DNA from: Nocardiopsis composta
GTDB taxonomy: Bacteria > Actinomycetota > Actinomycetes > Streptosporangiales > Streptosporangiaceae
Assembly: GCF_014200805.1 (NCBI RefSeq)
Contig: NZ_JACHDB010000002.1
Coordinates: 620,001-684,000, forward strand
DNA: 64,000 bases
Reading direction: 5' to 3'
A program made the position numbers and the translations under genes. This document shows, in pieces, positions 48,401 to 58,501 of the stretch; the stretch's first letter is position 1; the number at the start of each line of letters is the position of its first letter. The notes under the pieces were generated by a model. The model saw only the letters and a list, made by a program, of their open reading frames with translations, was not told the DNA's origin and ran no database searches.

Positions 48401-49339
48401 ATGAAACTGGTCTTCGCGGGGACACCGGAGGTGGCGGTTCCGTCCCTCACGGCGCTGCTGGAGTCGGAGCACGAGGTCGCCGCGGTCGTCACCCGGCCCG
48501 ACGCCATCGCCGGCCGGGGCCGCAAGGTCGTGCCGAGCCCGGTCGCCCGGCTCGCCGAGGAGGCGGGGGTGGAGGTCCTCAAGCCCGCCAAGGCGAGCGA
48601 CCCCGCCTTCCTGGACCGGTTGCGCGAGATCGCCCCGGACTGCTGCCCGGTGGTCGCCTACGGGGCGCTGCTCCGCCGGGAGGCGCTGGACATCCCCCGG
48701 CACGGCTGGGTCAACCTGCACTTCTCCCTGCTGCCGGCCTGGCGCGGCGCGGCCCCCGTCCAGCACGCGGTGCTGCACGGCGACGACGTCACCGGCGCCT
48801 CGGTCTTCCAGATCGAGGAGGACCTGGACTCCGGACCGGTCTACGGCACGCTCGCCGAGCCGATCGGCCCCCGCGACACCAGCGGCGACCTCCTGGAGCG
48901 GCTCTCCCGCTCCGGCGCCGGCCTGCTGCGGGAGGTCCTCGGCGGCATCGAGGCCGGCACCCTGCAGCCCCGCCCGCAGGACGGCGACGGACTCTCCTAC
49001 GCCTCGAAGCTCTCCCCGGAGGACGCGGAGGTGGACTTCACCGCCCCCGCGATGCGCGTCGACCGGCTCATCCGCGCCTGCACCCCGGCGCCGGGGGCCT
49101 GGACCACCTTCCGCGGCGGCCGGCTCAAGCTCGGTCCGGTCGCCCCGGTCACCGACACGGTGGGCGGCCCGGACCTCGCCGCCGGGGCCCTGGCCGTGGA
49201 GAAGAAGCAGGTCCTGGTCGGCACCGCCACCCACCCGGTCCGCCTGGGCGAGGTCCAGGCCCAGGGCAAGCGGATGATGAGCGCCGTCGACTGGGCCCGC
49301 GGCGTCCGCCCCGGCCCGGACGAGCGCCTGGGCGGCTGA
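48401..49339 (+). CDS. fmt: Methionyl-tRNA formyltransferase
   Basis: A 312-residue enzyme that formylates initiator Met-tRNA with 10-formyl-THF. It begins [20 protein letters not shown]; the catalytic set is in [44 protein letters not shown] (Asn, His and Asp of the formyltransferase fold). The C-terminal tRNA-binding OB-like domain follows with [17 protein letters not shown] 48401 is five codons inside the longest frame and has the better-placed GGAGAGGG. It heads the fmt-rsmB-rpe group common to actinobacteria. Confidence 0.95.
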   Translation: MKLVFAGTPEVAVPSLTALLESEHEVAAVVTRPDAIAGRGRKVVPSPVARLAEEAGVEVLKPAKASDPAFLDRLREIAPDCCPVVAYGALLRREALDIPRHGWVNLHFSLLPAWRGAAPVQHAVLHGDDVTGASVFQIEEDLDSGPVYGTLAEPIGPRDTSGDLLERLSRSGAGLLREVLGGIEAGTLQPRPQDGDGLSYASKLSPEDAEVDFTAPAMRVDRLIRACTPAPGAWTTFRGGRLKLGPVAPVTDTVGGPDLAAGALAVEKKQVLVGTATHPVRLGEVQAQGKRMMSAVDWARGVRPGPDERLGG

Positions 49340-50093
49340 GAGGCTGTCGGGTATGCGGCCGGTCGCCCGGTGCGTCCGGCCGCCGGTCGCCTCGCGCTTC
49401 TCCGCTCCCCCGCGGTGCAGCCGGCCCGCGCCGAAGGCGGCACGCCGCCCATCCGCGTTGAGCTCGGCGCAGCCTCCCGCAGCGGTCACGGCGGCGCCGG
49501 GCTCCGGGGTGCTGCTTTCCCGACCTGCGGCCGGACACGCTGGGCGGCCACCCGCATACCCGGCGGTCCCTGAGGGCCCCCTGCGCGGCGCACGAGCCGC
49601 GGCGGGGAGCGGAGCGCGCCGCGGTGAGCCCGGCCGGTCCCGCCTCCGCCGGAGAAGGCCCCGGCCCCTGGCCGGCCCCGGACGCATCCCGCGCCCGGGG
49701 GAGGGCTGCGCCGGCCCCCGCACGGTCCAACGGCCCGGACACTCCCCGGCCCGGGGGACACGGCCGCTCCACCTGGGGAGCGGCCGCGTCCTGCCTTCCT
49801 CCCCGGACGGCCCCGGGCGAACCGCTCGGGTATCCGGCCGGGTACCCGCGGCCGCTCACATGCCGGGCGCGGCCTCGGCGGTACCGGGCCGGCGCGGGAA
49901 GGGGCGTCCGGGCGCGGTGCCCGGGTGCCCGGAGGCGCGGGGCGGCGAGGTGCGCCGGGGGCGGGTGGGAGCGGCGCTATCCTCGGGAGAGGCGGTGCGC
50001 GCCGGACGGGCGCGCCCGGGGCGGCGCACCGGCGCCGGGCCCCGCCGCCCACCCGTTCCTCTCCGCTCTTCCCCGACGCGAGGCGATGCCGAC
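49340..50093. other. Long fmt-rsmB gap
   Basis: 754 bp without a supportable gene; open frames are Pro/Arg/Gly-rich shadows. It contains a terminator-like hairpin at 49756-49791 and a TATCCT (49978-49983) that could be an rsmB -10. These genes usually lie much closer. Confidence 0.5.
49756..49791 (+). terminator. Hairpin terminator in fmt-rsmB gap
   Basis: 49756-49770 pairs with 49777-49791 over 15 bp with one mismatch and a 6-nt loop; a short T-containing run follows. Confidence 0.55.
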
Positions 50094-51551
50094 GTGACCG
50101 ACCGCTCCCGCTCCCCGTACCGTTCCGGACGCCGAGGGCCCGGCAAGGGCGGCGGGCAGCCGGGCCGGCCGGCCCCCGCCCCCGGGACGGCGGTCCGCAG
50201 GGTCGCCTACGACGTGCTGCGGGCCGTGCAGGAGCGGGACGCCTACGCCAACCTGCTGCTCCCCGCCAAGCTCAAGGACCGCGGCCTGGACGGCAGGGAC
50301 GCCGCCCTCGCCACCGAACTGACCTACGGCACCCTGCGCCGCCAGGGCACCTACGACGCGATCCTGGACGCCTGCGTGGACCGCTCGCTCTCCTCGGTCG
50401 ACGCCGAGGTGCTGCCGCTGCTCCGGCTGGGCGCGCACCAGCTGCTGTCCACCAAGATCCCGCCGCACGCCGCGGTGAGCGCCACGGTGAACGTGGCCCG
50501 CCGCGCGGTCGGGCAGCACCGGGCCCGGTTCGCCAACGCGGTGCTGCGCAAGGTCGGCGCGCGCGACCTGGACGCCTGGACGGGCATCGTCGCCCCCGAC
50601 CGGGACGCCGACCCCGTCGGCCACCTCGCCGTGGTGCACAGCCACCCGCGGTGGGTCGTCGAGGCGCTCGCCGCGGCCCTGGGCGACGACCTCTCCGGCG
50701 GCCTGGCCGAGACGGAGGCGCTGCTCGCCGCGCACAACGAGCGGCCCGGGGTGACCCTGCTGGCCAAGCCGGGCCGGGCCTCGGTCGCCGACCTGGTCGA
50801 GGGCGGCGCGCAGCCCGCCCGCTACTCGCCGCACGCCGCCTACCTGGCCGAGGGCGACCCGGCGCTGGTCCGCGAGGTCCGCCAGCGCCGCGCGGCGGTG
50901 CAGGACGAGGCGAGCCAGATGGTCGCGCTGGCGCTGACCCGGGTGCGGGTGAAGGGCGCCGACGCCCGCTGGCTGGACGCCTGCGCCGGCCCCGGCGGCA
51001 AGTCGGCGCTGCTGGCCGGGCTGGCCGGGCGGCGCGACGCCCGGCTGCTCTCCGCGGAGGTCCAGCCGGCCCGCGCCGGCCTGGTCGCCTCGGCGGTGGA
51101 GCGGTCGGTCCGCGACGCCGCCCGCGTGGTGGTGGCCGACTCCACCCGCCCGGCCTGGCGGGAGAGCGCCTTCGACCGGGTGCTCGCCGACGTGCCCTGC
51201 ACCGGCCTGGGGGCGCTGCGCCGCCGGCCGGAGTCCCGCTGGCGCCGCACCCCGCAGACCGCGGCCGAACTCGCCCCGCTCCAGACGGCCCTGCTGGAGC
51301 GCGCCCTGGACGCCGCCCGCCCCGGCGGCGTCGTCGCCTACGTGACCTGCTCCCCGCACCTTCCGGAGACCTCCGGCATCGTCGAACCGGTCCTCGCGGC
51401 CCGCTCCGACGCCGAGCTGCTGCGCGCCGCCGACCACCTCCCCGAGACCGCCGACGTCGCCGCGGGCAGGGACGGCATGTACGCGCAGTTCTGGCCGCAC
51501 CGGCACGGCACCGACGCGATGTTCCTGGCGCTGATCAGGAAGCGGGGCTGA
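50094..51551 (+). CDS. rsmB: 16S rRNA m5C967 methyltransferase
   Basis: A 485-residue RsmB (Sun/Fmu) protein. A basic tail is followed by a NusB-like RNA-binding domain (VRRVAYDVLRAVQERDAYANLLLP ... RFANAVLRKVG), then the SAM methyltransferase domain with WLDACAGPGGKSALLAGL, FDRVLADVPCTGLGALRRRPE and YVTCSPHLPETSGIV. Both the catalytic and the release cysteine (VPC, VTC) are present. Start is GTG 50094; the open frame upstream to 49353 is non-coding in character. It modifies C967 of 16S rRNA. Confidence 0.94.
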   Translation: MTDRSRSPYRSGRRGPGKGGGQPGRPAPAPGTAVRRVAYDVLRAVQERDAYANLLLPAKLKDRGLDGRDAALATELTYGTLRRQGTYDAILDACVDRSLSSVDAEVLPLLRLGAHQLLSTKIPPHAAVSATVNVARRAVGQHRARFANAVLRKVGARDLDAWTGIVAPDRDADPVGHLAVVHSHPRWVVEALAAALGDDLSGGLAETEALLAAHNERPGVTLLAKPGRASVADLVEGGAQPARYSPHAAYLAEGDPALVREVRQRRAAVQDEASQMVALALTRVRVKGADARWLDACAGPGGKSALLAGLAGRRDARLLSAEVQPARAGLVASAVERSVRDAARVVVADSTRPAWRESAFDRVLADVPCTGLGALRRRPESRWRRTPQTAAELAPLQTALLERALDAARPGGVVAYVTCSPHLPETSGIVEPVLAARSDAELLRAADHLPETADVAAGRDGMYAQFWPHRHGTDAMFLALIRKRG

Positions 51552-51979
51552 CCGGATCCGTTTCCGGCCCCGGTGCCGCCCCGCCGCCGGTCGGTACGGC
51601 GGCGAGGCCGGGGCCAGGCGCCGGAGGCGGAAGGGGAAGCGCGGGGCGGCCCGGTGCTCACCGGCATGCCCGGCAGTCTCCGAGGCGGCCGCCGGACCGC
51701 CGTGTCCGCCCCGCTCCGGGGCGCGTCCTCGGACCGCCGCGAGGACCGTCCTGCACGGGGTGATCCGCCGGTCCTCGTCCGGTCTGCTTCCGTCCGGTCG
51801 GGTTCTCAGACGACCTGCTCGCTCTCCGCTCGAACCCGACGGGGACGCGGCGCATCGGCCCAGGCCGGGGCGGTTGCGTGGGGCCTGCGGGCATTCGCCG
51901 GCCGCCGAGCGGGGGAGATCGGCACGGGAGACCCGGACGGGCCGGGGCGGGGGGCGGGAAGAGCCCTCCGACGAGGATC
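51552..51979. other. rsmB-rpe gap
   Basis: About 430 bp, no gene seen. The stretch 51740-51850 is slightly less GC-rich and contains repeated GGTCCTCGTCCGGT-like words. The rpe -10 box ends it. Confidence 0.4.
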
Positions 51980-51993
51980 TACACTCTGGGACG
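51980..51993 (+). promoter_or_regulatory. Leaderless rpe promoter
   Basis: TACACT (51980-51985) lies seven bases before the rpe GTG (51993); no ribosome-binding site is present. Confidence 0.5.
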
Positions 51994-52661
51994 TGGCGAT
52001 CCAGATCTCTCCCAGCATCCTGTCCGCCGACTTCGCGCACCTGGCAGACGAAGCGGCGGCCGTCGAGAACGCGGCCGACTGGCTGCACGTCGACGTCATG
52101 GACAACCATTTCGTGCCCAACCTGACCCTCGGCCTGCCGATCGTGGAGTCGCTGCTCAAGGCGGCGAAGCTGCCGCTGGACTGCCACCTGATGATCGAGG
52201 ACCCGGACCGCTGGGCGCCGGCCTACGCCGAGGCCGGCGCGGGCAGCGTGACCATCCACGCGGAGGCCGCCAAGGCGCCGGTCCGCACGCTGCGGGCGAT
52301 CCGCGCCGCGGGGGCGCGGGCCTCGCTCGCGCTGAACCCCGCCACCCCGCTGGAGTCCTACGCGGACCTCCTCCCCGAGGTGGACATGCTGCTGCTGATG
52401 ACGGTGGAGCCCGGTTTCGGCGGCCAGAAGTTCATCGACCTGGTGCTGCCCAAGATCCGCAAGGCCCGGGAGCTGGTCGGCGGACGCGACGCCGCGGTGT
52501 GGGTGCAGGTCGACGGCGGTATCGCGGCCGACACCATCGAGCGCGCGGCCGAGGCCGGCGCCGACGTCTTCGTCGCCGGCTCGGCGGTCTACGGGGCCGA
52601 GGACCCGGCCGCCGCGGTGGAGGCGCTCCGCGCGGCCGCGGAGAAGGCCGCCGCCGGCTGA
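51993..52661 (+). CDS. rpe: Ribulose-phosphate 3-epimerase
   Basis: A 222-residue TIM-barrel epimerase interconverting ribulose-5-phosphate and xylulose-5-phosphate. It begins [16 protein letters not shown]; the metal ligands and catalytic aspartates lie in [23 protein letters not shown] and [12 protein letters not shown], with the [10 protein letters not shown] phosphate/loop motif. It feeds the pentose phosphate pathway, and so the ribulose-5-phosphate used by the downstream riboflavin operon. GTG 51993 is preferred because homology starts there and a -10 box lies just before it. Confidence 0.95.
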   Translation: MAIQISPSILSADFAHLADEAAAVENAADWLHVDVMDNHFVPNLTLGLPIVESLLKAAKLPLDCHLMIEDPDRWAPAYAEAGAGSVTIHAEAAKAPVRTLRAIRAAGARASLALNPATPLESYADLLPEVDMLLLMTVEPGFGGQKFIDLVLPKIRKARELVGGRDAAVWVQVDGGIAADTIERAAEAGADVFVAGSAVYGAEDPAAAVEALRAAAEKAAAG

Positions 52662-53113
52662 CCCGCCGGGGCATCGGAACGCAGGGCGTCGCCGTCTCGC
52701 GGGGTCGGCCCATCCGGGCGGCGGGGCGCCCGCCGGCCGAGGTGCGGTCCGGCGCCGGCGTCCTCCCTCGTCGCGGCGGCCCGACCGCTTCCCGGCGCCA
52801 TCGGTCCCGGGGCCCGGAGCCGCCCCCTGGACCCGGCCGTGCCCCGCCTGCCCGGAAGCGGAACCGGCGCCGGGGCGGCCGGGAATCCGTCGATGATCTA
52901 GGATTCCTGGGAACCGCTTGGTCTGGAACCGGTGCCCGGCAAGGGCGGCGGGACGGCGCGCTCCAGGCGACGGTCGGCCGGTGTCGGATCGGAAGGGCTG
53001 CAGGAGCGCGCGGGCGTCCGGCCGGGTCGGGCGGCGGACGGGAGACCGGTCCGCCCGGGGCCCGGTGCGGGGCGGTGCGCTCCCGGGCGCCCCGGAGTGC
53101 GCGGAGTGTGCGG
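52662..53113. other. rpe-PAP2 gap
   Basis: 452 bp without a supportable gene. GC-rich shadow frames only; a less GC-rich patch at 52885-52925 (GATGATCTAGGATTC) could carry a promoter. Confidence 0.4.
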
Positions 53114-54103
53114 ATGGACGTGGTGTGGGGCGCCGAATCGGGCGCCGTCCGGTGGGTGCAGGGCTGGGGCTCCTGGCTGGAGCCCTTCATGCAGGCGGTC
53201 ACCGCCCTGGGGGCGCAGGCGCTGTTCATCGCCCTGCTCCCGCTGCTGTTCTGGAGCGTGCACGCCGGGCTCGGCGCGCGCCTGTCACTGGCGCTGCTCG
53301 GGTCGGCCACCGTCAACGCCGTGGTGAAGGCGCTGCTCTACGCCCCCCGCCCGTACTGGTACGACCCCGGGATCAGGCCGCTGGCCACCGAGTCGACGTT
53401 CGGCGCCCCCTCCGGCCACGCCCAGCTCTCCACGACCTTCTGGGGCTACCTGGCCGCGCAGTCGGCGCGGCGCGCGGTGTGGGCCGGGGCGGCGGTGCTG
53501 GTCGCCCTGATCTGCCTCTCCCGGCTCTACCTCGGGGTGCACTTCTTCACCGACATCGCGCTCGGCCTGGCGCTCGGCGCCCTGCTGCTCTGGCTGGCGC
53601 TGCGCTACGAGGACGCGCTGCTGCGGCGGTGGCGGGCGCTGTCGCTGCCGGTGCAGCTGCTGCTGGCGGCCGTGCTGTCCACGGCGCCGGTCGCGCTGGT
53701 CGCCGCCTACCAGGCGGTGCTCCGCGCGGGCTGGTCGGTGCCGGAGGAGTGGGCCGGCGCGGTGCCGCCGGACGTGGCGGGGGAGGCGCTGGCGCACACC
53801 GCCGCGCTCGGCGGCGGCCTGCTCGGCGCGGTCGCCGGCTTCACCGTGCTGGACCGGCGCGGCTGGTACAGCGCGGACGGATCGCTGATCACCCGGGCCG
53901 CCCGCTACGTGACCGGGATCACCGGCGTGCTCGTCATCTGGGCGGTGGTGCGCCTGGCCGTGCCGGAGACCGCCGGCGCCGTCGGCGAGTACATCGGCTA
54001 CCTGCTCATCTCGCTGTGGGCGGCGCTCGGCGCGCCGGAGCTCTTCGTGCGGCTGCGGATGGCCGACCGGCCGGACCGCGACCGGGCGGGCGCGCACGCC
54101 TGA
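53114..54103 (+). CDS. PAP2-family membrane phosphatase
   Basis: A 329-residue membrane phosphatase of the phosphatidic acid phosphatase type 2 family. All three active-site motifs are present: K-x6-RP in KALLYAPRPYWYD, PSGHAQ, and S-R-x5-H-x3-D in SRLYLGVHFFTDI. Around eight membrane helices are visible, with a longer C-terminal membrane part than in minimal PAP2 proteins. Likely substrates are lipid phosphates such as undecaprenyl pyrophosphate. ATG 53114 is taken; GTG 53108 two codons earlier is possible. It precedes the FMN riboswitch. Confidence 0.88.
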   Translation: MDVVWGAESGAVRWVQGWGSWLEPFMQAVTALGAQALFIALLPLLFWSVHAGLGARLSLALLGSATVNAVVKALLYAPRPYWYDPGIRPLATESTFGAPSGHAQLSTTFWGYLAAQSARRAVWAGAAVLVALICLSRLYLGVHFFTDIALGLALGALLLWLALRYEDALLRRWRALSLPVQLLLAAVLSTAPVALVAAYQAVLRAGWSVPEEWAGAVPPDVAGEALAHTAALGGGLLGAVAGFTVLDRRGWYSADGSLITRAARYVTGITGVLVIWAVVRLAVPETAGAVGEYIGYLLISLWAALGAPELFVRLRMADRPDRDRAGAHA

Positions 54104-54262
54104 GAAGGCCGCCCCGGGGCCGGGAACCCCGCTCCCACAGGGGTTACCGGCGCCGGCCGGCGGTGCGCCCGGCCCGGTCCGGCCGTCGGGCGGGGACCCC
54201 GGTGCACGCCGGGAATGCGCCGGCGTGGCAGACTGTTCGATCAAGACGTAGTCGAAACGCGT

Positions 54263-54377
54263 GCTCCGGGGTCGGTGAAAATCCGAACCGGCGGTGACAG
54301 TCCGCGACCCGGCCGAAGCCATCGGCCGGTTGAACCGGTGGAATTCCGGTACCGACGGTGAAAGTCCGGATGGGAGG
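54263..54377 (+). ncRNA. FMN riboswitch (RFN element)
   Basis: The conserved RFN segments are in order: GGTCGGTGAAAATCCGAACC, GGCGGTGACAGTCCGCGAC, a variable arm, GAACCGGTGGAATTCCGGTA, and CCGACGGTGAAAGTCCGGAT followed by GGGAG, which pairs with CTCC at 54264-54267. It binds FMN and controls the riboflavin operon that begins at 54511. Confidence 0.95.
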
Positions 54378-54471
54378 CAGTACGCGTGGGACCGGTCCGC
54401 CCCTTTCGGCCCCGCAGGGTCCGAGGCGGCGTACCCGTCCTTGCAGCCGGCGGGAGCGCCCGCCGAGCCGA

Positions 54472-54502
54472 GAACCCCGGAGCCTGACAAGGTTAGGGGT
54501 TC
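54472..54502 (+). promoter_or_regulatory. Ribosome-site sequestering hairpin of rib operon
   Basis: GAACCCC (54472-54478) pairs exactly with GGGGTTC (54496-54502), closing the purine-rich AGGTTAGGGG before the ribE ATG (54511). It fits translational shut-off by the FMN riboswitch. Confidence 0.55.
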
Positions 54503-54510
54503 GGAACCGG

Positions 54511-55158
54511 ATGTTCACCGGAATCGTGGAGGAGCTCGGCGAGGTCGCCGAGATCACGCCCTTCTCCGACGCTCACGGGGAGTCGGCGCGGATCACCGTG
54601 CACGGCCCCCTGGTCACCTCCGACGCCGCGCACGGCGACTCCATCGCGGTCAACGGCGTCTGCCTCACCGTCACCGGGGCCTCCGGCGGCGCGTTCAGCG
54701 CCGATGTGATGAAGGAGACGCTGGACCGCTCCTCGCTGGGCGCGCTGCGCCCCGGCTCCCCGGTCAACCTGGAGCGCGCCGCGAAGGTCTCCGACCGGCT
54801 CGGCGGCCACATCGTCCAGGGCCACGTGGACGGCACCGCCGAGCTGGTGGAGCGCATCCCCGCGCAGCGCTGGGAGACGCTCCGCTTCTCGCTCCCCGGA
54901 CACCTCGCCCGCTACGTGGCGGAGAAGGGCTCGATCGCGGTCGACGGGGTGAGCCTGACCGTCGCCTCGGTCGAGGACGCCGCCTTCACAGTGAGCCTGA
55001 TCCCCACCACCCTGGAGCTGACCACCCTGGGCCGCACCGCCGCCGGCGGCACGGTCAACCTGGAGGTCGACGTCATCGCCAAGTACGTCGAGCGGATCGC
55101 GGCGGTCGGCGCCGCCGGCGCCGCCGCCGACCCCGCCGCCGGAAGGGGGCGTGCCTGA
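54511..55158 (+). CDS. ribE: Riboflavin synthase, alpha chain
   Basis: A 215-residue enzyme that dismutates two dimethylribityllumazines into riboflavin. It is an internal duplication: first half [15 protein letters not shown] ... [10 protein letters not shown], second half [15 protein letters not shown] ... [11 protein letters not shown], each with the lumazine-binding features. ATG 54511 begins the conserved MFTGIVEE start. It is the first gene of the FMN-riboswitch operon, and its stop overlaps ribM (TGATG). Confidence 0.96.
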   Translation: MFTGIVEELGEVAEITPFSDAHGESARITVHGPLVTSDAAHGDSIAVNGVCLTVTGASGGAFSADVMKETLDRSSLGALRPGSPVNLERAAKVSDRLGGHIVQGHVDGTAELVERIPAQRWETLRFSLPGHLARYVAEKGSIAVDGVSLTVASVEDAAFTVSLIPTTLELTTLGRTAAGGTVNLEVDVIAKYVERIAAVGAAGAAADPAAGRGRA

Positions 55159-55826
55159 TGGGCGGCGCGCACACCGGCGTGTGGTGGCTCGAATGGGCCT
55201 ACGCCGGCTTCACCCTCTTCGGCGAGCACATCCGCTGGGCCGACCTGATCGGCAACATCGCCGCACTGGCCACCGTCGCGCTGGCGGTCCGCCGGTCGAT
55301 GTGGACCTGGCCGGTGCAGCTGACCGGCGCGGTGCTGCTGTTCGCCGTCTCCATCGACGCCCAGCTCACCGGCAACGCCCTCAAGCAGGTCATGTTCATC
55401 GGCCTGGTCGTCTACGGCTGGACCCGCTGGGCGCGGGCCACCAAGGGCGGCACCGAGCTGAAGGTCCGCCCGGCCACCGGGCACGAGCGCGGTCTGCTGC
55501 TCGGCCTGCTGATCGGCGGGACGATCGCGGTGGCGCTGCTCTTCCAGGCCACCGGGGTGTCCTGGGCGCCCTGGCCGGACGCCTTCATCTTCGTCGGCAG
55601 CGCGATCGCCACCTTCGGCCAGAGCCGCGCCCTGATCGACTTCTGGTTCGTGTGGATCATCGTCGACCTGGTCGGCGTCCCGCTGGCGCTGATGTCCGGG
55701 CTGTGGGTCAGCGGCCTGGTCTACAGCGTGTTCTTCGTGCTGGCCCTGGTCGGCATCCGCGACTGGGTCCGGCAGTACCGGCTGGTCCGCGAGCCCGGCG
55801 CGACAGCGGCGGAGGTGCGCGCATGA
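55158..55826 (+). CDS. ribM: Riboflavin transporter RibM (PnuX), PnuC family
   Basis: A 222-residue membrane protein of the PnuC family with about seven helices; [35 protein letters not shown] and [13 protein letters not shown] are family-typical. In actinobacteria PnuC-like proteins encoded in FMN-riboswitch operons (RibM/PnuX of Corynebacterium and Streptomyces) carry riboflavin rather than nicotinamide riboside. Its position between ribE and ribBA supports that use. It overlaps ribE by one base and ribBA by four (ATGA). Confidence 0.88.
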   Translation: MGGAHTGVWWLEWAYAGFTLFGEHIRWADLIGNIAALATVALAVRRSMWTWPVQLTGAVLLFAVSIDAQLTGNALKQVMFIGLVVYGWTRWARATKGGTELKVRPATGHERGLLLGLLIGGTIAVALLFQATGVSWAPWPDAFIFVGSAIATFGQSRALIDFWFVWIIVDLVGVPLALMSGLWVSGLVYSVFFVLALVGIRDWVRQYRLVREPGATAAEVRA

Positions 55827-57187
55827 CCCCGCCCCGCGCCGCCGAGGCGCTCCGCACCGAACCCGAGGCCCGCGCATCCGGAGGAACCATGGCCGCCACC
55901 GCACTGGACGCCCCGGCGTCCGCCCCCGTCCGCCTGGACGCGATCACCGACGCGATCGGCGACATCGCCGCCGGCCGCCCGGTCGTCGTGGTCGACGACG
56001 AGAACCGGGAGAACGAGGGCGACCTGATCTTCGCGGCCGAGGCCGCCACGCCCGAGCTGCTCGCGTTCATGATCCGCTACACCTCCGGCGTGGTGTGCAC
56101 CGCGATGACCGGCGAGGACCTGGACCGGCTGGAACTGCCGCTGATGACCACCGCCAACGAGGAGGGGATGGGCACCGCCTACACCGTCACGGTGGACGCG
56201 CGCACCGGCGTGACCACCGGGATCTCCGCGGCGGACCGGGCCCGCACCATCACCCTGCTCGCCTCGGCCCGCAGCACCGCCGCCGACCTGGTCCGCCCCG
56301 GCCACGTGCTGCCGCTGCGCGCCCGCCCCGGAGGCGTGCTGGTCCGCCGCGGCCACACCGAGGCCGCGGTGGACCTGGCCCGCCTCGCCGGGATGCGCCC
56401 CGCCGGGGTGATCGCCGAGGTGGTCAACGACGACGGCACCATGGCCCGGCTGCCCCGGCTGCGCGCGTTCGCCGACGAGCACGGGCTGCGCCTGGTCTCC
56501 ATCGAGCAGCTCGTCGCGCACCTGGAGGAGACCGAGGGGGCGGCGCGCACCGCCGAGGCGCCGCGCACCGCCCGCGCCCGCGAGGTGGAGCGCGCCGCGG
56601 AGACCCGGCTGCCCAACCGGCACGGGGTCTGGCGGGCGGTGGGCTACACCGGCCTGACCGACGGCGCCGAGCACGTCGCGCTGGTGATGGGCGAGGTCGC
56701 CGACGGTACCGGGGTGCTGGCCCGGGTGCACTCCGAGTGCCTCACCGGCGACGCCTTCGGGTCGCTGCGCTGCGACTGCGGCGAGCAGCTGGAGGCGGCG
56801 ATGGCCGAGATCGCCGCGGCCGGCCGCGGCGTCCTGGTCTACCTGCGCGGGCACGAGGGCCGCGGCATCGGGCTGATGGACAAGCTGCGCGCCTACCGGC
56901 TGCAGGACACCGGCGCCGACACCGTCGACGCCAACCTGGAGCTGGGCCTGCCCGCCGACGCCCGCGACTTCGCCGCGGCCGCCGGCGTCCTGGCCGACCT
57001 GGGGGTGCGCTCGGTCCGGCTGCTCAGCAACAACCCGGAGAAGGAGGCGGCGCTGGCCGGCAACGGGATCCCGGTGGACGAGCGGATCCCGATGCCCGCC
57101 GCCGTCACCCCCGACAACCTCCGCTACCTGCGCACCAAGCGGGACCGGATGGGCCACGACCTGCCCGGGGTCTCCGCCGGAGAGTGA
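55823..57187 (+). CDS. ribBA: Bifunctional DHBP synthase / GTP cyclohydrolase II
   Basis: A 454-residue enzyme with both first-step activities of riboflavin synthesis. The N-terminal RibB domain has [20 protein letters not shown] and [18 protein letters not shown]; the C-terminal RibA domain has the zinc cysteines in [18 protein letters not shown] and the catalytic [12 protein letters not shown], ending [15 protein letters not shown] 55823 overlaps the ribM stop and has GGAGG eight bases before; ATG 55889 also has a strong GGAGGAA, so the mature start may be 22 residues later. Confidence 0.94.
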   Translation: MTPPRAAEALRTEPEARASGGTMAATALDAPASAPVRLDAITDAIGDIAAGRPVVVVDDENRENEGDLIFAAEAATPELLAFMIRYTSGVVCTAMTGEDLDRLELPLMTTANEEGMGTAYTVTVDARTGVTTGISAADRARTITLLASARSTAADLVRPGHVLPLRARPGGVLVRRGHTEAAVDLARLAGMRPAGVIAEVVNDDGTMARLPRLRAFADEHGLRLVSIEQLVAHLEETEGAARTAEAPRTARAREVERAAETRLPNRHGVWRAVGYTGLTDGAEHVALVMGEVADGTGVLARVHSECLTGDAFGSLRCDCGEQLEAAMAEIAAAGRGVLVYLRGHEGRGIGLMDKLRAYRLQDTGADTVDANLELGLPADARDFAAAAGVLADLGVRSVRLLSNNPEKEAALAGNGIPVDERIPMPAAVTPDNLRYLRTKRDRMGHDLPGVSAGE

Positions 57188-57280
57188 CCCCGCGGGTCCC
57201 GGGCGGGCGCCCGCCCGGGACCCGGAGAACCGACGCACCCCGACACCGGGACCCCGACACCGAGGAAGAGGACGGAAACC

Positions 57281-57766
57281 ATGAGCGTCACCGGACGCCC
57301 CGACGCGCAGGTGCCCGACGCACCGGGCCTGACCCTGGGCATCGTCGCCGCGCGGTGGAACGCCGACGTGGTCGAACCCATGCTGGAGCGGGCGCTGGCC
57401 GCCGCCGGGCGGGCCGGCACCGAGCCGCCCACCGTGGTCCGCGTCGCCGGCGCGGTCGAGCTGCCGGTCATCGCCCAGGAGCTGGCCCGCGGCCACGACG
57501 CGGTGGTGGCGCTGGGCGCGGTGGTGCGCGGCGGCACCCCGCACTTCGACTACGTCTGCCAGGCGGTCACCCACGGGCTGACCGAGGCAGCGCTCCGCGA
57601 GTCCACCCCGGTCGCGAGCGGCGTGCTCACCTGTGATACGCAGGAGCAGGCGCTGGCGCGCGCCGGCCTGCCCGGCAGCATCGAGGACAAGGGGTGGGAG
57701 GCGGCCGCGGCGGCGATCGACTCCGCCCTGGCGCTGCGCGCCCTGCGCGCGGCGGCGGCCCGCTAG
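57281..57766 (+). CDS. ribH: 6,7-dimethyl-8-ribityllumazine synthase
   Basis: A 161-residue enzyme condensing the DHBP and ribitylaminouracil products of the pathway. The substrate-binding segments are [31 protein letters not shown] and the loop [20 protein letters not shown] with the catalytic histidine. ATG 57281 has a GAGGACGGAAA site. It follows ribBA after 93 bp, in the same FMN-controlled unit. RibD/RibG is not in the operon and must lie elsewhere. Confidence 0.95.
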   Translation: MSVTGRPDAQVPDAPGLTLGIVAARWNADVVEPMLERALAAAGRAGTEPPTVVRVAGAVELPVIAQELARGHDAVVALGAVVRGGTPHFDYVCQAVTHGLTEAALRESTPVASGVLTCDTQEQALARAGLPGSIEDKGWEAAAAAIDSALALRALRAAAAR

Positions 57767-57808
57767 CGCCCCAGGAGCAGACAGCCGAGAGCGGAGAAGC
57801 GCGAGAAG

Positions 57809-58303
57809 ATGCCGACGAGCAGCAGTGGAGAGGCCGCCGTGGGAGAGGACACCGCCGGCGCGGGGCCGCGGCTCCCCGTGGTGTACCGGCCCCGCAACGT
57901 CCGGATCGTCGCCTACGGGCTGGCCGCGCTCCTCATCGTCACGATGACGGTGCTGGCCGTCATGCTGCCCCCGGACTGGGGGCTGCAGGACCGGGTGGGC
58001 CTGGTGCTGATGGGGCTGGTGTTCGCCGCCGCGCTGCACCTGCTCGGCCGGCCCCGGCTGATCGCCGCGGAGGACGGTGTGACGGTGGTCAACGGCATCC
58101 GCACACACGTCCTGGAGTGGGCGGAGATCATCGACATCGCGATGCGCGAGGGCGAGCCGTGGCCCTCGGTCGACCTCTCCGACGGCTCCACCCTGGCGGT
58201 CATGGGGATCCAGAGCAACGACGGCGCCCGGGCCGCCGCGGACCTGGAGTCGTTCAAGAGGCTCCTGGAGCAGCGCGGCGAGGCGCAGGAACCGGGCGCC
58301 TGA
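57809..58303 (+). CDS. PH-domain membrane protein
   Basis: A 164-residue protein with two N-terminal transmembrane helices (about 32-52 and 62-78) followed by a bacterial PH-like domain: IAAEDGVTVVNGIRTHVLEWAEIIDI and LSDGSTLAVMGIQSND. It corresponds to the small PH-domain proteins found after ribH in mycobacteria (Rv1417-like) and other actinobacteria. ATG 57809 is used; GTG 57839 has a better GGAGAGG site and would remove ten residues. Function unknown; the constant position suggests a link to riboflavin genes. Confidence 0.85.
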   Translation: MPTSSSGEAAVGEDTAGAGPRLPVVYRPRNVRIVAYGLAALLIVTMTVLAVMLPPDWGLQDRVGLVLMGLVFAAALHLLGRPRLIAAEDGVTVVNGIRTHVLEWAEIIDIAMREGEPWPSVDLSDGSTLAVMGIQSNDGARAAADLESFKRLLEQRGEAQEPGA

Positions 58304-58378
58304 CGGGGACCGGGGGAGCGCCGGGAGGACCGGTGCAGGCGGGCCGAACCGGACGGGTGCGCCGTGCGTCACACGGGT

Positions 58379-58501
58379 ATGGACGTCCAGACCCGAAGAG
58401 AAAGCCGTTCCCGGCCCCGACGCAGCACCGTCGACCGGGCGAGCCTCGTGTTCTGGACCGCGGTCGTCGCTCTCGCGCTGATCGCGTTCCTGTTGACCTG
58501 A
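58379..58501 (+). CDS. Putative 40-residue single-span membrane protein
   Basis: A short frame coding for a basic N-terminus (MDVQTRRESRSRPRRSTVDR) and one hydrophobic helix (ASLVFWTAVVALALIAFLLT). Third codon positions are mostly G/C, and the charge layout places the N-terminus inside. It lies 75 bp after the PH-domain gene. There is no good ribosome-binding site, so it may be leaderless or not expressed. Confidence 0.4.
   Translation: MDVQTRRESRSRPRRSTVDRASLVFWTAVVALALIAFLLT

Noticed and set aside
49353-50093. N-terminal extension of rsmB by 247 codons
   Set aside because: The extension is Pro/Arg-rich non-coding translation; family homology begins after GTG 50094.
54358-54510. N-terminal extension of ribE into the leader
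   Set aside because: It would translate the end of the FMN aptamer and the sequestering hairpin; riboflavin synthases start MFTGIVEE.
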